Positions 24,695 through 34,016 of a stretch of 64,000 nucleotides of DNA are shown piece after piece (the stretch's first letter is position 1; each line of letters opens with the position of its first letter). The position numbers were made by a program, and so were the translations under genes. The notes beneath the pieces were generated by a model. That model saw only the letters and a list, made by a program, of their open reading frames with translations. It was not told the origin of the DNA and ran no database searches. The DNA comes from Oceanobacillus profundus (GTDB lineage: Bacteria > Bacillota > Bacilli > Bacillales > Amphibacillaceae): contig NZ_QWEH01000001.1 in assembly GCF_003515705.1 (NCBI RefSeq), positions 62,001-126,000 on the forward strand, read 5' to 3'.

Positions 24695-25762
24695 ATGCTA
24701 ATTGATTTACGGAGTGATACGCTGACAAAACCTATCGATTCAATGAGGCAAGCCATGTTTGATGCGGTAGTTGGAGATGACGGAAGAACTAGTCGGGATG
24801 GAAAAGGTGAGGATCCTACCGTCAATCGGCTTGAAGATCTGGCTGCAAAAGTAACGGGAAAAGAAGATGCGATGTTTTGTAACAGCGGTACAATCGGAAA
24901 TATAATTGCTTTAATGACGCATTGTACGAGAGGGGACCTTGTAGCTGTAGGAGCAAACAGCCATTTATACAAAAGCGAAAAATCTCCCTTTATGGAATCT
25001 TACTTTGGCCTCGATCCGGTTCTGTATGAGGCAGATAATCGAGGCGTTCCAAGGGTGGATAGCCTAGCATCTCATTTTAGAAAAAGAAATACGAACCTAT
25101 TATGCCTGGAGAATTCCAATAACTTTTTCGGCGGTGCATGTATATCGGCTAAAGAGACGAAAGCAATTTGTGAACTTGCAAACGAATATAGCGTTCCAGT
25201 CCATTTAGATGGGGCGAGAATATTCAATGTCGCAGCATATTATGATCTGCCAGTAAGCGATCTAGTGGCTCCAGTTGATTCCGTTATGTTCTCCGTATCA
25301 AAAGGTTTAGGTGCACCAATTGGATCACTGCTTTGTGGAAGTAAAGCATTTATAAAGCAGGCAAGATCAACGAGAAAACTACTAGGCGGTGGCATGCGGC
25401 AAGTGGGTATTATTGCTGCTGCGGGTATTATTGGTATAGAAATTCAATCACAGAGGTTAAAAGAAGATCATGAACACGCTTATTTACTTGCTAGCAAGAT
25501 TGTCGGAAACACAAAGATAAAGGTAAATCTCGAAAATGTGCAAACGAATATTGTCATCATAGATGTTTCGAACAGTGGTTATTCAGCTGCGAAATTTGAA
25601 ATGGAACTTGCAGAGCGTGGGTTATATGTGAAAGCCGTGTCAAATAACCATATTAGAATGACAACATACCATGGCATAAGTACGGAGAATGTAGAAAAAG
25701 CAGCGGTTATTTTCAATCAGTACTGCCATAATTTAAAGGAAGTTGATTCTGACATAGAATAG
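24695..25762 (+). CDS. Low-specificity threonine aldolase-like PLP enzyme
   Basis: A 355-residue fold-type I PLP enzyme. MLIDLRSDTLTKP at the N-terminus, VPVHLDGARIFN (cofactor-binding Asp) and FSVSKGLGAPIGSLL (Schiff-base Lys about residue 200) are hallmarks of the threonine/beta-hydroxyamino acid aldolase family. ATG 24695 has TAGGAG at 24685. A GTG at 24656 in frame lacks a ribosome binding site. It sits directly after tctA in the same direction, which suggests it acts on a compound linked to the imported acid, but no such pathway is known to me. It may simply cleave L-allo-threonine to glycine and acetaldehyde. Confidence 0.8.
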   Translation: MLIDLRSDTLTKPIDSMRQAMFDAVVGDDGRTSRDGKGEDPTVNRLEDLAAKVTGKEDAMFCNSGTIGNIIALMTHCTRGDLVAVGANSHLYKSEKSPFMESYFGLDPVLYEADNRGVPRVDSLASHFRKRNTNLLCLENSNNFFGGACISAKETKAICELANEYSVPVHLDGARIFNVAAYYDLPVSDLVAPVDSVMFSVSKGLGAPIGSLLCGSKAFIKQARSTRKLLGGGMRQVGIIAAAGIIGIEIQSQRLKEDHEHAYLLASKIVGNTKIKVNLENVQTNIVIIDVSNSGYSAAKFEMELAERGLYVKAVSNNHIRMTTYHGISTENVEKAAVIFNQYCHNLKEVDSDIE

Positions 25763-25769
25763 AGTAAGT

Positions 25770-25797
25770 AAGGGCTGGTTCTTATAACCAGCCTTTA
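25770..25797 (+). terminator. Terminator closing the tct-aldolase operon
   Basis: AAGGGCTGGTT pairs with AACCAGCCTT around a 5-base loop shortly after the aldolase stop. Confidence 0.7.
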
Positions 25798-25889
25798 GCT
25801 AGAAGAGACGGAAAAAGTCAAGTGGAAATATTTGATTGAATGGTATAATTATTTTATATCAAAATTGTCTCTGTGAATGAGGGAAAGTT

Positions 25890-26870
25890 ATGGAATTACT
25901 TAAGCGGATCAGTCTGTATATGGTTGGTATCGTTGTGTTCGTTGCGTTTGTGAATGGGTTTATTGATGAATCAAAAGAACTTTATCAATTGATTCAGCAG
26001 CAAAGCGATGAACAGCTGGAAGAAACTGTACAAGGTAAAGCTGTACATAACGGTCTGTTTGGAAAACTAACCTATTATGCCGTGTTAACCGATGGGGCTG
26101 AGGAAAATGTGATCTATAATAGTGAGGCTAGGGACTATGCAGAGATCCCAAAGAGTGAATTTGATGCACTTGAAATTGGTGATACGCTAAAGGGCACCTT
26201 AACCGGTGCAGCGTTTAGCAAGGAGGATATACGTTCCCAAATTTATGAACATCTTCTACTGATGGCTATCGCTCTTATCTATCCAACCTTTTTTATTATC
26301 TATCAGTTGATTCATATTCCATCAGTGAATAGATGGACAAACAGCCATGATAAATGGTTAAGTCGGTTATTTTCCGGGATATTTATCGCGGGTCTTTGTA
26401 TTGGGCTTTTATTTTCCTATGTTTCGATGACAAAGGACATCGTCAGTACTGTTCAGGCTCATCATGGTAACCAGCAGGAGACAACTGCATTGATTACGGA
26501 TAGATACGAAGATCACAGCTACAGCTATAAAGGTTATTGGCGCAGTTATTATTATCTTGCACTTGCCTTTGAAGATCAGGAGGGCAGTATGATCCATCTG
26601 ACAAAAGCTGTGCCTCCAAGCATTTTTAACAATAACGATTTTTCGGTTAAAATCAATTATCCAGAAGAGAACCCATATCGGGTTTATATGGATGGCATTA
26701 AGGTGAGTGATAGCTTTTTCTATTTCAATGCGTTGATCTTATACATACTTACAATTGTACTCACGCTGCTATTAATTTACGCCGCTTTCTTGATGAGAAG
26801 AAAGAAGAAGACGGGAAGCTATTGGCCAGTGAGGAAGAAATCTCCTCCATTGGACTCCTTTCCTCCATAA
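25890..26870 (+). CDS. Membrane protein of unknown function
   Basis: I do not recognise this 326-residue protein. It has a helix at residues 5-25, an extracytoplasmic region (about 26-118), two helices (about 120-142 and 158-180), a second exposed region (about 185-280) with the YEDHSYSYKGYWRSYYYLALAF segment that recalls the DUF3592 beta-rich module, and a last helix near 285-308 before a basic tail. GGGAAAG precedes ATG 25890. It stands alone between a terminator and the sucrose regulator. Confidence 0.55.
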   Translation: MELLKRISLYMVGIVVFVAFVNGFIDESKELYQLIQQQSDEQLEETVQGKAVHNGLFGKLTYYAVLTDGAEENVIYNSEARDYAEIPKSEFDALEIGDTLKGTLTGAAFSKEDIRSQIYEHLLLMAIALIYPTFFIIYQLIHIPSVNRWTNSHDKWLSRLFSGIFIAGLCIGLLFSYVSMTKDIVSTVQAHHGNQQETTALITDRYEDHSYSYKGYWRSYYYLALAFEDQEGSMIHLTKAVPPSIFNNNDFSVKINYPEENPYRVYMDGIKVSDSFFYFNALILYILTIVLTLLLIYAAFLMRRKKKTGSYWPVRKKSPPLDSFPP

Positions 26871-27028
26871 TTTATATTGGCTTTCACTTCAACGAACCAT
26901 CCCTATTTCTCATCTATATATCGTGGTATAATGGGAAATCTAGGGATTGCTTTGATGTACCTTAACGAAATGGAAGAGCTAAAGAACGATAGATAAGGAT
27001 CTGTCTATCTCTCTTAGGAGGATTTGAT

Positions 27029-28012
27029 TTGATAACGATTAAAGATATTGCAGAGATGGCGAATGTTTCCCGGTCCACGGTTTCCAGAGTGCTGAATGAC
27101 TCTGGTTATGTCAGTGAGGATGCAAGGAAGCGTGTAGAGAGTGTGGTTAAAGAGACTGGCTATGCACCGAGTGAATATGCGAAGTCGCTAAGAACGAAGA
27201 AAACGAAGGTCATTGGGGTGATTTTGCCAACGATTCAAACGGAAACGCCGAGTAGAATCGTGACTGGTTTAGGGCGAGAGCTTTCAAAGCACGGCTATCA
27301 AATTCTTTTGGCAAATACCGACCATGATAAAGAAAAGGAACTGGAGTATTTGGATTTGTTGAAAGTGAGACAAGTAGATGGGATAGTCTTGATTGCTACA
27401 AATGCCGATGCGAAGCTGATGAAAAAGATAAAAGAAATCAATATTCCGATAGTCGTGATTGGACAGGAAGCAGAGGATGTCATACATGTTACCTATGATG
27501 ATTATCGTGCAGTACGAGAGTTGACAAGGCTTTTCATCCAAAAAGGACATGAGAAAATTGCCTTTATTGGTGTAGATGAATCGGATCGGGCAGTCGGATA
27601 TTATCGGAAGAAGGGTTTTTTAGATGAAATGGCAGCGCAGGGGTTGTCTGTCGAAAAAACATGGGTTCAAAAAGCGATTTTTGATATTGCCTCTGGTCAT
27701 GAAGCGATGGGGGAAATCCTAAAATATGCGAACAAGCCGACTGCAACTATTGCTGTTACAGATCGTTTAGCAATTGGAGCGATGAGCTATTTAAAGGAGC
27801 AAGGATTGGAAATTCCAACAGACATGGCAATCGCGGGAATTGGTGCATCGGAAATGTCGCAGTATATGGAACCGCCTTTAACAACAGTTGATTATCAAAA
27901 TGAAAAAGCCGGTGAGGAAGGGGCTAAGCAAATTTTAGCCAGCATTGAATCCAGACCGTTTCAGGAAAAATTAGTGATGGACTATAGACTAATTATTCGG
28001 GGAAGTGTATAA
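27029..28012 (+). CDS. scrR: LacI-family repressor of the sucrose operon (ScrR/SacR-like)
   Basis: A 327-residue LacI-type regulator. The N-terminal helix-turn-helix and hinge (MITIKDIAEMANVSRSTVSRVLNDSGYVS, first residues) are canonical, followed by a periplasmic-binding-like effector domain starting at KVIGVILP. The start is TTG 27029 with TAGGAGG at 27015-27021. Two perfect palindromes in the next intergenic region (28046-28059 and 28109-28126) suit this family. It likely represses the scr genes until sucrose 6-phosphate or fructose appears. Confidence 0.82.
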   Translation: MITIKDIAEMANVSRSTVSRVLNDSGYVSEDARKRVESVVKETGYAPSEYAKSLRTKKTKVIGVILPTIQTETPSRIVTGLGRELSKHGYQILLANTDHDKEKELEYLDLLKVRQVDGIVLIATNADAKLMKKIKEINIPIVVIGQEAEDVIHVTYDDYRAVRELTRLFIQKGHEKIAFIGVDESDRAVGYYRKKGFLDEMAAQGLSVEKTWVQKAIFDIASGHEAMGEILKYANKPTATIAVTDRLAIGAMSYLKEQGLEIPTDMAIAGIGASEMSQYMEPPLTTVDYQNEKAGEEGAKQILASIESRPFQEKLVMDYRLIIRGSV

Positions 28013-28045
28013 TTAATTTGGAAACCGATTTCACGCTGATTAGTG

Positions 28046-28059
28046 TGGAATCGATTCCA
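28046..28059. promoter_or_regulatory. Operator 1 of the sucrose operon
   Basis: A perfect 14-bp palindrome TGGAATCGATTCCA with the central CG typical of LacI-family operators. The same sequence recurs 63 bp downstream. A weaker relative (TGGAAACCGATTTCA) lies at 28019-28033. Confidence 0.75.
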
Positions 28060-28108
28060 TATACTTTTTCTTAATGCGTTTTTATATGGTTTCTATTTTT
28101 ATGAACAA

Positions 28109-28126
28109 TGTGGAATCGATTCCACA
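28109..28126. promoter_or_regulatory. Operator 2 of the sucrose operon
   Basis: A perfect 18-bp palindrome TGTGGAATCGATTCCACA just upstream of the scrA ribosome binding site. It contains operator 1 entire. The 63-bp spacing (six helical turns) would allow looping by a tetrameric or dimer-pair repressor. Confidence 0.75.
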
Positions 28127-28152
28127 ATTTGAAAAAGGAGAGTGAATAGTTT

Positions 28153-29553
28153 ATGTCTGAAAATAAAAGAATAGCAGAAGAGCTAATTAAGTCTGTTGGG
28201 GGTCCTGAAAATATTGAATCCGTTACCCATTGTGCGACGAGAATGCGATTCATTATTCGAGATGAAGAAAAAGTTGATAAAGAAGGCGTAGAGGAAATTG
28301 ACAAGGTAAAAGGTGCTTTTTTCAACTCTGGACAATACCAAGTTATTTTTGGAACAGGTACGGTGAATCGGATATATGAGGAAATAGCTAAATTTGATTT
28401 GAAAACGTCTACAAAGTCTGAGCAATCGAAAGAGGCTGGTAAGAAAGGCAACAAGCTACAACGAGCTATTCGTACGTTTGGAGATGTGTTTGTTCCAATT
28501 ATTCCGGTTCTTGTTGCAACAGGACTATTTATGGGGCTTCGTGGACTCATCATGCAGGAAGAAATCCTGGCTCTTTTTGGATTGACCACAGATGATATAT
28601 CCGCTAACTTCCTATTGTATACGGAAATCTTAACGGATACGGCGTTTATTTTTTTACCAGCTTTAATAGCTTGGTCGACCTTCCGTGTGTTTGGTGGGAC
28701 ACCGATTATTGGTGTTGTACTTGGACTGATGCTTGTTAGCCCTGCATTACCGAATGCGTGGGGTGTTGCGACAGGTGCAGAGCCACTGATGTTCTTTGGA
28801 TTTATTCCGGTTGTCGGATATCAAGGTGCAGTACTACCTGCATTTATCGCCGGTATCATAGGTGCAAAATTAGAAAAGGCAATACGTAAGCGTGTACCGG
28901 AGACGTTTGATTTAATTGTTACACCTTTTCTTACGTTATTACTCATGAGTATTGCTTCCTTATTCATCATCGGACCAATCTTTCATATTGTTGAAACGTA
29001 TATTCTTGATGCTGCATTGTTTGTATTGGGATTACCGTTTGGTTTAGCTGGAATTCTGCTAGGTTTCTTTAATCAAATTATTGTTATTACTGGTGTGCAT
29101 CATATTTTTAACATGTTGGAAATTCAGTTACTGGAAAATCTCGGGAATAATCCGTATAACGCTATTATTACTTCGGCTGTTGCAGCACAAGGTGGAGCAG
29201 CGCTGGCAGTTGGTTTAAAAACAAAGCATAAGAAACTAAAAGCGTTAGCGATGCCTTCATCTTTATCGGCATTCTTAGGAATAACGGAACCAGCAATTTT
29301 CGGCGTCAACTTGCGCTATGGAAAGCCATTCTTAATGGGGCTAATTGGTGGAGCTGCTGGTGGTTTCCTTGCGGCGATTCTGAAGCTTGCAGGGTCTGGT
29401 ATGGCAATTACTGTAATACCTGGTGCGCTCTTATACTTGGATGGACAGCTTTTGCTTTATATTTTAGTTAATCTTGTAGCAATTGCGGTTGCTTTCGTTT
29501 TAACATGGATGTTTGGTTACGCAGATAAAGACACACAAAAGGAACATGCATAA
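28153..29553 (+). CDS. scrA: PTS sucrose-specific EIIBC
   Basis: A 466-residue PTS permease. The EIIB domain (residues 1-85) carries the phosphorylated Cys in VTHCATRMRFIIRDE. The EIIC domain (about 100-455) has the membrane helices and ITEPAIFGVNLRYGKPF, typical of the sucrose/trehalose/beta-glucoside class. It lacks an EIIA domain, which is supplied by the separate gene at 31045. It imports sucrose and phosphorylates it to sucrose 6-phosphate. AAAGGAG precedes ATG 28153. Confidence 0.87.
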   Translation: MSENKRIAEELIKSVGGPENIESVTHCATRMRFIIRDEEKVDKEGVEEIDKVKGAFFNSGQYQVIFGTGTVNRIYEEIAKFDLKTSTKSEQSKEAGKKGNKLQRAIRTFGDVFVPIIPVLVATGLFMGLRGLIMQEEILALFGLTTDDISANFLLYTEILTDTAFIFLPALIAWSTFRVFGGTPIIGVVLGLMLVSPALPNAWGVATGAEPLMFFGFIPVVGYQGAVLPAFIAGIIGAKLEKAIRKRVPETFDLIVTPFLTLLLMSIASLFIIGPIFHIVETYILDAALFVLGLPFGLAGILLGFFNQIIVITGVHHIFNMLEIQLLENLGNNPYNAIITSAVAAQGGAALAVGLKTKHKKLKALAMPSSLSAFLGITEPAIFGVNLRYGKPFLMGLIGGAAGGFLAAILKLAGSGMAITVIPGALLYLDGQLLLYILVNLVAIAVAFVLTWMFGYADKDTQKEHA

Positions 29554-29565
29554 TAGGAGATGTTT

Positions 29566-31029
29566 ATGAAACAATCATTTAGTGAATTAAAGCAGCGTGC
29601 ATACAAAAACATAGATGATAGGAAAAAGACTGTCGCTCGTGACCCTTACCGGCTGCACTTTCATATCATGCCACTAGTTGGGTTATTGAATGATCCGAAT
29701 GGCTTCGTCTTTTACAAAGGACAGTACCATATGTTTTATCAGTGGAATCCGTTTCAGACAGAGCATGGAGCTAAATTTTGGGGGCATGCTGTATCTGATG
29801 ATTTGGTCCATTGGGAGGAAGCCCCGATAGCATTAGCACCAGATCAGTGGTACGACAAGAACGGTTGTTATTCCGGGAGTGCGGTCGTTTTTCAGGAAAA
29901 ATTATATGTTTTTTATACAGGCAATGTGAAAAATGAACATGGGAAAAGAGAATCCTATCAATGTCTAGCGGTTTCGGAAGATGGCATTCATTTTGAAAAA
30001 AAAGGGCCAATTATTCATGTGCCCCAGGGCTATACCATGCATTTCCGTGATCCCAAAGTGTTTGAGAAAGACGGTAAGTGGTACATGGTGTTAGGCGCAC
30101 AAACAGAGGATGAGCAGGGCGAGGCCGTGATCTATACGTCTGCTAATCTGGCAAATTGGAGTTTCCAAGGTGTCTTAGCAGGAAGTGGGCATAATGGTCT
30201 TTCGGATTTCGGTTATATGTGGGAATGCCCAGATTTATTTGAACTGGATGGGCAGGATATTTTGGCTGTATGTCCACAAGGACTGTCGCCAAAAGGCTTT
30301 GCGTATAATAACATTTTCCAATCAGGCTATTTTGCCGGGAAGGTAGATTATGAGAAAATTTTATTTGACCATGGTAATTTTATAGAATTGGATAGGGGAT
30401 TTGATTTTTATGCCCCACAAACGACAGCGGATCCCTCAGGAAGAAGAATTTTAGTTGGATGGATGGGAAATGCAGACGAGGGAGACTCCATCCACCCAAC
30501 TATAAAACATGAGTGGATTCACGCACTGACATTACCGAGAGAACTTCAATGGAAGGATGGAAAACTGCATCAATATCCCGTAGAAGAACTTCAATTGTTA
30601 CGTGAAGAAGGCGTTCATCATACTGACGTGGTCGTTTGGGAGGAGGCTGTGGACCTTCCTCGTGTAAATGGTCAGGTGTTCGAGTTGGAAATAGCTATCA
30701 AGGATTTAGCTGCTGCGGAATTTTCCGTGGAAATAGGTGAGAAGAGCAGCTTCCGTTATGATGCTAAAACACAAATTTGTACGTTTCAACGAGGGGAATT
30801 TTCAAAGAATGGTGTAGAAGGTAGGCACTGCGTATTGGAAAGCTTGCAAAATATCCAGATATTTAAAGATACCTCTTCCATTGAGATTTTTATCAATAAT
30901 GGAGAAGAAGTTTTTACTTCGAGAGTGTTTGATAACCCAGACGTTGACGAAATCCGTTTCATTGCTAAAGCTGGACATGTTAAAATCGACGTAAAGAAAT
31001 GGAATATCAAGAGAGTTACCGAATATTAA
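29566..31029 (+). CDS. scrB: Sucrose-6-phosphate hydrolase (GH32)
   Basis: A 487-residue cytosolic GH32 enzyme that splits sucrose 6-phosphate into glucose 6-phosphate and fructose. The catalytic triad is visible: nucleophile Asp in LLNDPNGF (about residue 45), FRDPKV (transition-state stabiliser) and acid/base Glu in WECPDLF. The C-terminal beta-sandwich follows from about 340. I start at ATG 29566, 6 bases downstream of the first in-frame ATG, because that one is inside the AGGAG site. Confidence 0.88.
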   Translation: MKQSFSELKQRAYKNIDDRKKTVARDPYRLHFHIMPLVGLLNDPNGFVFYKGQYHMFYQWNPFQTEHGAKFWGHAVSDDLVHWEEAPIALAPDQWYDKNGCYSGSAVVFQEKLYVFYTGNVKNEHGKRESYQCLAVSEDGIHFEKKGPIIHVPQGYTMHFRDPKVFEKDGKWYMVLGAQTEDEQGEAVIYTSANLANWSFQGVLAGSGHNGLSDFGYMWECPDLFELDGQDILAVCPQGLSPKGFAYNNIFQSGYFAGKVDYEKILFDHGNFIELDRGFDFYAPQTTADPSGRRILVGWMGNADEGDSIHPTIKHEWIHALTLPRELQWKDGKLHQYPVEELQLLREEGVHHTDVVVWEEAVDLPRVNGQVFELEIAIKDLAAAEFSVEIGEKSSFRYDAKTQICTFQRGEFSKNGVEGRHCVLESLQNIQIFKDTSSIEIFINNGEEVFTSRVFDNPDVDEIRFIAKAGHVKIDVKKWNIKRVTEY

Positions 31030-31044
31030 GTTGGAGGTTTGATT

Positions 31045-31539
31045 ATGTTTGGAAAACTATTTAAGAAAAAAGAAGAAGTAACCGATGTTTCTATAAATGC
31101 ACCGGTTAGCGGTGAAGTTGTAGCATTAGAGGAGGTTCCGGATCCCGTGTTTTCCGAAAAAATGATGGGAGATGGGGTCGCGATTAAACCGACAAATGGG
31201 GAAGTTGTTTCTCCCGTAATCGGGGAAATCATTCAAGTGTTTCCAACAAAACATGCGGTTGGAATTCGCGCTGAAAATGGAGCGGAAATTTTAATTCATA
31301 TTGGTCTTGAAACGGTTAGCCTTGATGGAGAAGGATTCACTTCATATGTTGGAGAAGGCGATCAGGTGAAGCAAGGGGATAAACTGATTCACTTTGATAT
31401 GGATATTATACGTGAGAAAGCAAAAAGTACTGTAACACCGATTATCATTACGAATACGGATGATATGAGCAATATTGAAGCTAAGACGATAAAAGAAGTA
31501 ATTGCTGGACAAGATGAAATTCTACAAGTGACGAAATAA
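31045..31539 (+). CDS. PTS glucose-type EIIA protein
   Basis: A 164-residue EIIA-Glc-like phosphocarrier. The phosphorylated His is in AEILIHIGLETVSL, with the second His in FPTKHAVGI. SPVIGEII and GDGVAIKP are family motifs. It most likely donates phosphate to the EIIBC of this operon. TTGGAGG at 31031 suits ATG 31045. An in-frame TTG at 31039 falls within the ribosome binding site. A single-domain EIIA placed inside a sucrose operon is less common than relying on EIIA-Glc of another transporter. Confidence 0.86.
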   Translation: MFGKLFKKKEEVTDVSINAPVSGEVVALEEVPDPVFSEKMMGDGVAIKPTNGEVVSPVIGEIIQVFPTKHAVGIRAENGAEILIHIGLETVSLDGEGFTSYVGEGDQVKQGDKLIHFDMDIIREKAKSTVTPIIITNTDDMSNIEAKTIKEVIAGQDEILQVTK

Positions 31540-31562
31540 TATAGAAATGGATGTTGAAAAAC

Positions 31563-32519
31563 ATGAAAAAGGTCTATACGATTGGGGAAGCGTTAATTGA
31601 CTTTATTCCACATGAAATAGGAGTCCCTATTGAAGAGGTTGCAAGTTTTAAGAAGATGCCAGGGGGAGCTCCTGCTAATGTTGCTGCCACCGTTGCCAAG
31701 CTAGGTGGTCGCAGTAGTTTCATTGGTCAGGTCGGTGAGGACCATTTTGGATACTATTTAAAGGATATTTTATCTAAAAATGGTGTGGATGTAAGCCATG
31801 TGCTTCATACAAATAAAGCCAATACCGCACTCGCATTTGTCGCACTGAAGGAAGAGGGAGAAAGGGAATTCGTCTTTTACCGAAAACCGAGTGCTGATAT
31901 GCTGTTAAATAGAGCTGATGTGCAGGAAGTTGGGTTTTCTGCAGATGATATTTTGCATTTTTGCTCGGTAGATTTAATTGAAGCTGATGTGAAGTATGCA
32001 CATGTAGAAGTCATTCGTAACATCAAGGATGTAGGGGGAACGGTTTGTTTCGATCCAAATGTCCGGAAAAATTTGTGGGACGACCTGGATGCTTATCAAA
32101 AGACGATCCAGCAGTTTATCCCTTATGCAGATATTCTAAAGGTGAGTGTGGATGAACTAGCGTTTATCACAGGCGAGGAAGAAGAAACGAAAGCGATTCG
32201 CTCACTTTTAGCTGGATCTGCTTCATTGGTGATCGTTACTCGAGGTAAGGATGGCGTAAGCTTTTATACGAATACGGATGACGTGTCTGTGGAAGGGTTC
32301 AAAGTGAAAGCTGTTGATACGACTGGTGCAGGGGATTCCTTTATTGGTGCTTTTTTATATCATTTCGCTACAATGGAAAAAGATGTTATCGACCTTACCA
32401 TAGGGGAGTTGGCTGAAATTGGCCGGTTTGCTAACGCAGCTGCAGCTTTAGTTACGACAAAGCAAGGCGCGATTAGTGCGTTACCTGGTATAGAAGAAAT
32501 TAAAACGTTGATGGAGTAG
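31563..32519 (+). CDS. scrK: Fructokinase (PfkB family)
   Basis: A PfkB-type sugar kinase of 318 residues. GGAPANVAATVAKLGG near residue 34 and the C-terminal DTTGAGDSFIGAF (catalytic Asp) are diagnostic. It phosphorylates the fructose released by ScrB. The start is uncertain between ATG 31551 and ATG 31563, since neither has a strong ribosome binding site. I prefer 31563 because it gives the usual MKKVYTIGEALID N-terminus. It is last in the operon and followed by a strong terminator. Confidence 0.83.
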   Translation: MKKVYTIGEALIDFIPHEIGVPIEEVASFKKMPGGAPANVAATVAKLGGRSSFIGQVGEDHFGYYLKDILSKNGVDVSHVLHTNKANTALAFVALKEEGEREFVFYRKPSADMLLNRADVQEVGFSADDILHFCSVDLIEADVKYAHVEVIRNIKDVGGTVCFDPNVRKNLWDDLDAYQKTIQQFIPYADILKVSVDELAFITGEEEETKAIRSLLAGSASLVIVTRGKDGVSFYTNTDDVSVEGFKVKAVDTTGAGDSFIGAFLYHFATMEKDVIDLTIGELAEIGRFANAAAALVTTKQGAISALPGIEEIKTLME

Positions 32520-32580
32520 TGAATGATAGTGTAGCGATTGGTTGTTAATTCATGTCTCAAAAGATAATAGATTCATAATA

Positions 32581-32625
32581 AAGTCCCTCGTTCATTACAG
32601 TAGTAGTGCAGCGAGGGACTTTTAA
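32581..32625 (+). terminator. Terminator of the sucrose operon
   Basis: AAGTCCCTCG pairs with CGAGGGACTT over a 21-base loop, followed by TTTAAT. Confidence 0.75.
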
Positions 32626-32666
32626 TATATTGGGATGAGTAGTATCTTGGTTTCTGTTAAATGTAC

Positions 32667-32780
32667 TCAAATTCCATCGATCTTTTTGCCTAAATGATTA
32701 AAACCTCTGTCCATTCTGGCTTCTAAATCAGTTCTCATGTTAACCATTTTCAATTCTAGTTCAGTTCTCATGCTATTCAT
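32667..32780 (-). pseudogene. Remnant of a small coiled-coil protein gene
   Basis: The minus strand encodes MNSMRTELELKMVNMRTDL and continues to GFNHLGKKIDGI before TGA, a 37-residue coiled coil with a repeated MRT-L pattern, like the many short coiled-coil hypothetical proteins of Bacillales. The frame runs further upstream (to about 32830) without a start or ribosome binding site, so it is probably the 3' end of a deleted gene. A hairpin GTCCACT/AGTGGAC at 32819-32848 lies at its broken end. Confidence 0.4.
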
Positions 32781-32875
32781 TTTAGAATCAATATGTTGGA
32801 ACTTTGTATCAAAAAGTAGTCCACTCTGGTTGCTACTCCTAAGTGGACTATTTCGAGAAAAGTCATTTTTGGATT

Positions 32876-33862
32876 TTATAAATAATCTCTGCGCAATTCT
32901 TCAGCCGTTTTCGGTGAAATATAGCCTGGGGCCACATCATAAACTGTTTTTGCACCGGTTTGTCCTTCTTTATTTAAGCGGTGTGCAGCACGTGCATAAG
33001 CAGTTAGTACACTTGCGGTAAACTCAGGGTTGCTTTCCAATTTCAAGCTGTACTCAATGATTTGCTTATTGCCTTCTCCAGTTTCACCACTGCGAATAAC
33101 AAATCCGCCATGTGGCATTGCAGAATGCTCGCGTTTCAATTCTTCTTCTGAAATAAAATGAACGGTAGTATCGTAATCTGCAAAGTAATTTGGCATTGTT
33201 TTGATTTCATGTTCAATCTTCTGCTTGTCTGCGCCTTCCTCGGCGACAATATAGCATTCGCGTACATGACGGTCGTTTTTGGATACGTCTGGATTTTCCC
33301 CATTTCGCACTTGTTCGATTACCTTTTCAGAAGGGATCGTATACTGAACTCCATTTTTGACACCATCGACTCTGCGAACAGCATCGGAGTGGCCTTGGCT
33401 TAAGCCTTTGCCCCAGAATGTGTATGTTTCACCTTGTGGCAATAGTGCTTCTGAGAGCACGCGATTAATGGAAAACATGCCTGGGTCCCAGCCTACAGAA
33501 ATGATACTTGTTTTCCCGCTTTCTTTGGCAGGCTTGTCAACGGATGCAAAGAATTCAGGGATTTTTGCATGGGTGTCAAAGCTATCCACTGTATTAAAAA
33601 GTTGAGCAAAATATGGGACCTGCTCTGGTAAGTCTGTTGCAGAGCCACCACAAATTAGCATGACATCGATATCCTCTTTATAATTTGGTGCTTCATCAAT
33701 ATGTAATACTTTCACATTACTGTTTAAGACCTGTACGCTTTCTGGATTTCTTCTAGTAAATACGGCAACGAGCTCCATATCTGGTTGTTGCATAATGGAA
33801 GCTTCGGCGCCTCTACCTAGATTTCCATAGCCTACAATGCCAATTTTTATCGTATTCTCCAT
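32876..33862 (-). CDS. ddh: meso-Diaminopimelate D-dehydrogenase
   Basis: A 328-residue NADPH-dependent enzyme that makes meso-diaminopimelate directly from tetrahydrodipicolinate. IGIVGYGNLGRGAE is the Rossmann nucleotide site, SVGWDPGMFSINR and MPHGGFVIRSGETG are characteristic of Ddh, and the length matches the family. It provides a one-step route to lysine and cell-wall DAP alongside the acetylase pathway of Bacillales. The neighbouring genes have no lysine role. The minus-strand start at 33862 follows GGAGTG. Confidence 0.85.
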   Translation of the reverse strand: MENTIKIGIVGYGNLGRGAEASIMQQPDMELVAVFTRRNPESVQVLNSNVKVLHIDEAPNYKEDIDVMLICGGSATDLPEQVPYFAQLFNTVDSFDTHAKIPEFFASVDKPAKESGKTSIISVGWDPGMFSINRVLSEALLPQGETYTFWGKGLSQGHSDAVRRVDGVKNGVQYTIPSEKVIEQVRNGENPDVSKNDRHVRECYIVAEEGADKQKIEHEIKTMPNYFADYDTTVHFISEEELKREHSAMPHGGFVIRSGETGEGNKQIIEYSLKLESNPEFTASVLTAYARAAHRLNKEGQTGAKTVYDVAPGYISPKTAEELRRDYL

Positions 33863-33966
33863 TTGTCACACTCCAATGATTTCACTGTTTTTCTATTCCC
33901 TTTATACTACCCTTTTTGATTATTCTATACAACTTTATTGAACTATTTCGAAAAGGGAGTTGGGCA

Positions 33967-34006
33967 GGAAAAGAGGGGCACTTCATACTGAAGTAACCCC
34001 TTTTCC
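33967..34006 (-). terminator. Terminator after the MMPL/YhgE-like operon
   Basis: GGAAAAGGGG on the minus strand pairs with CCCTCTTTTCC and includes an inner ACTTCA/GAAGT stem, starting about 10 bp after the stop of the gene at 34017. Confidence 0.7.
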
Positions 34007-34016
34007 CTGCAGTTAT

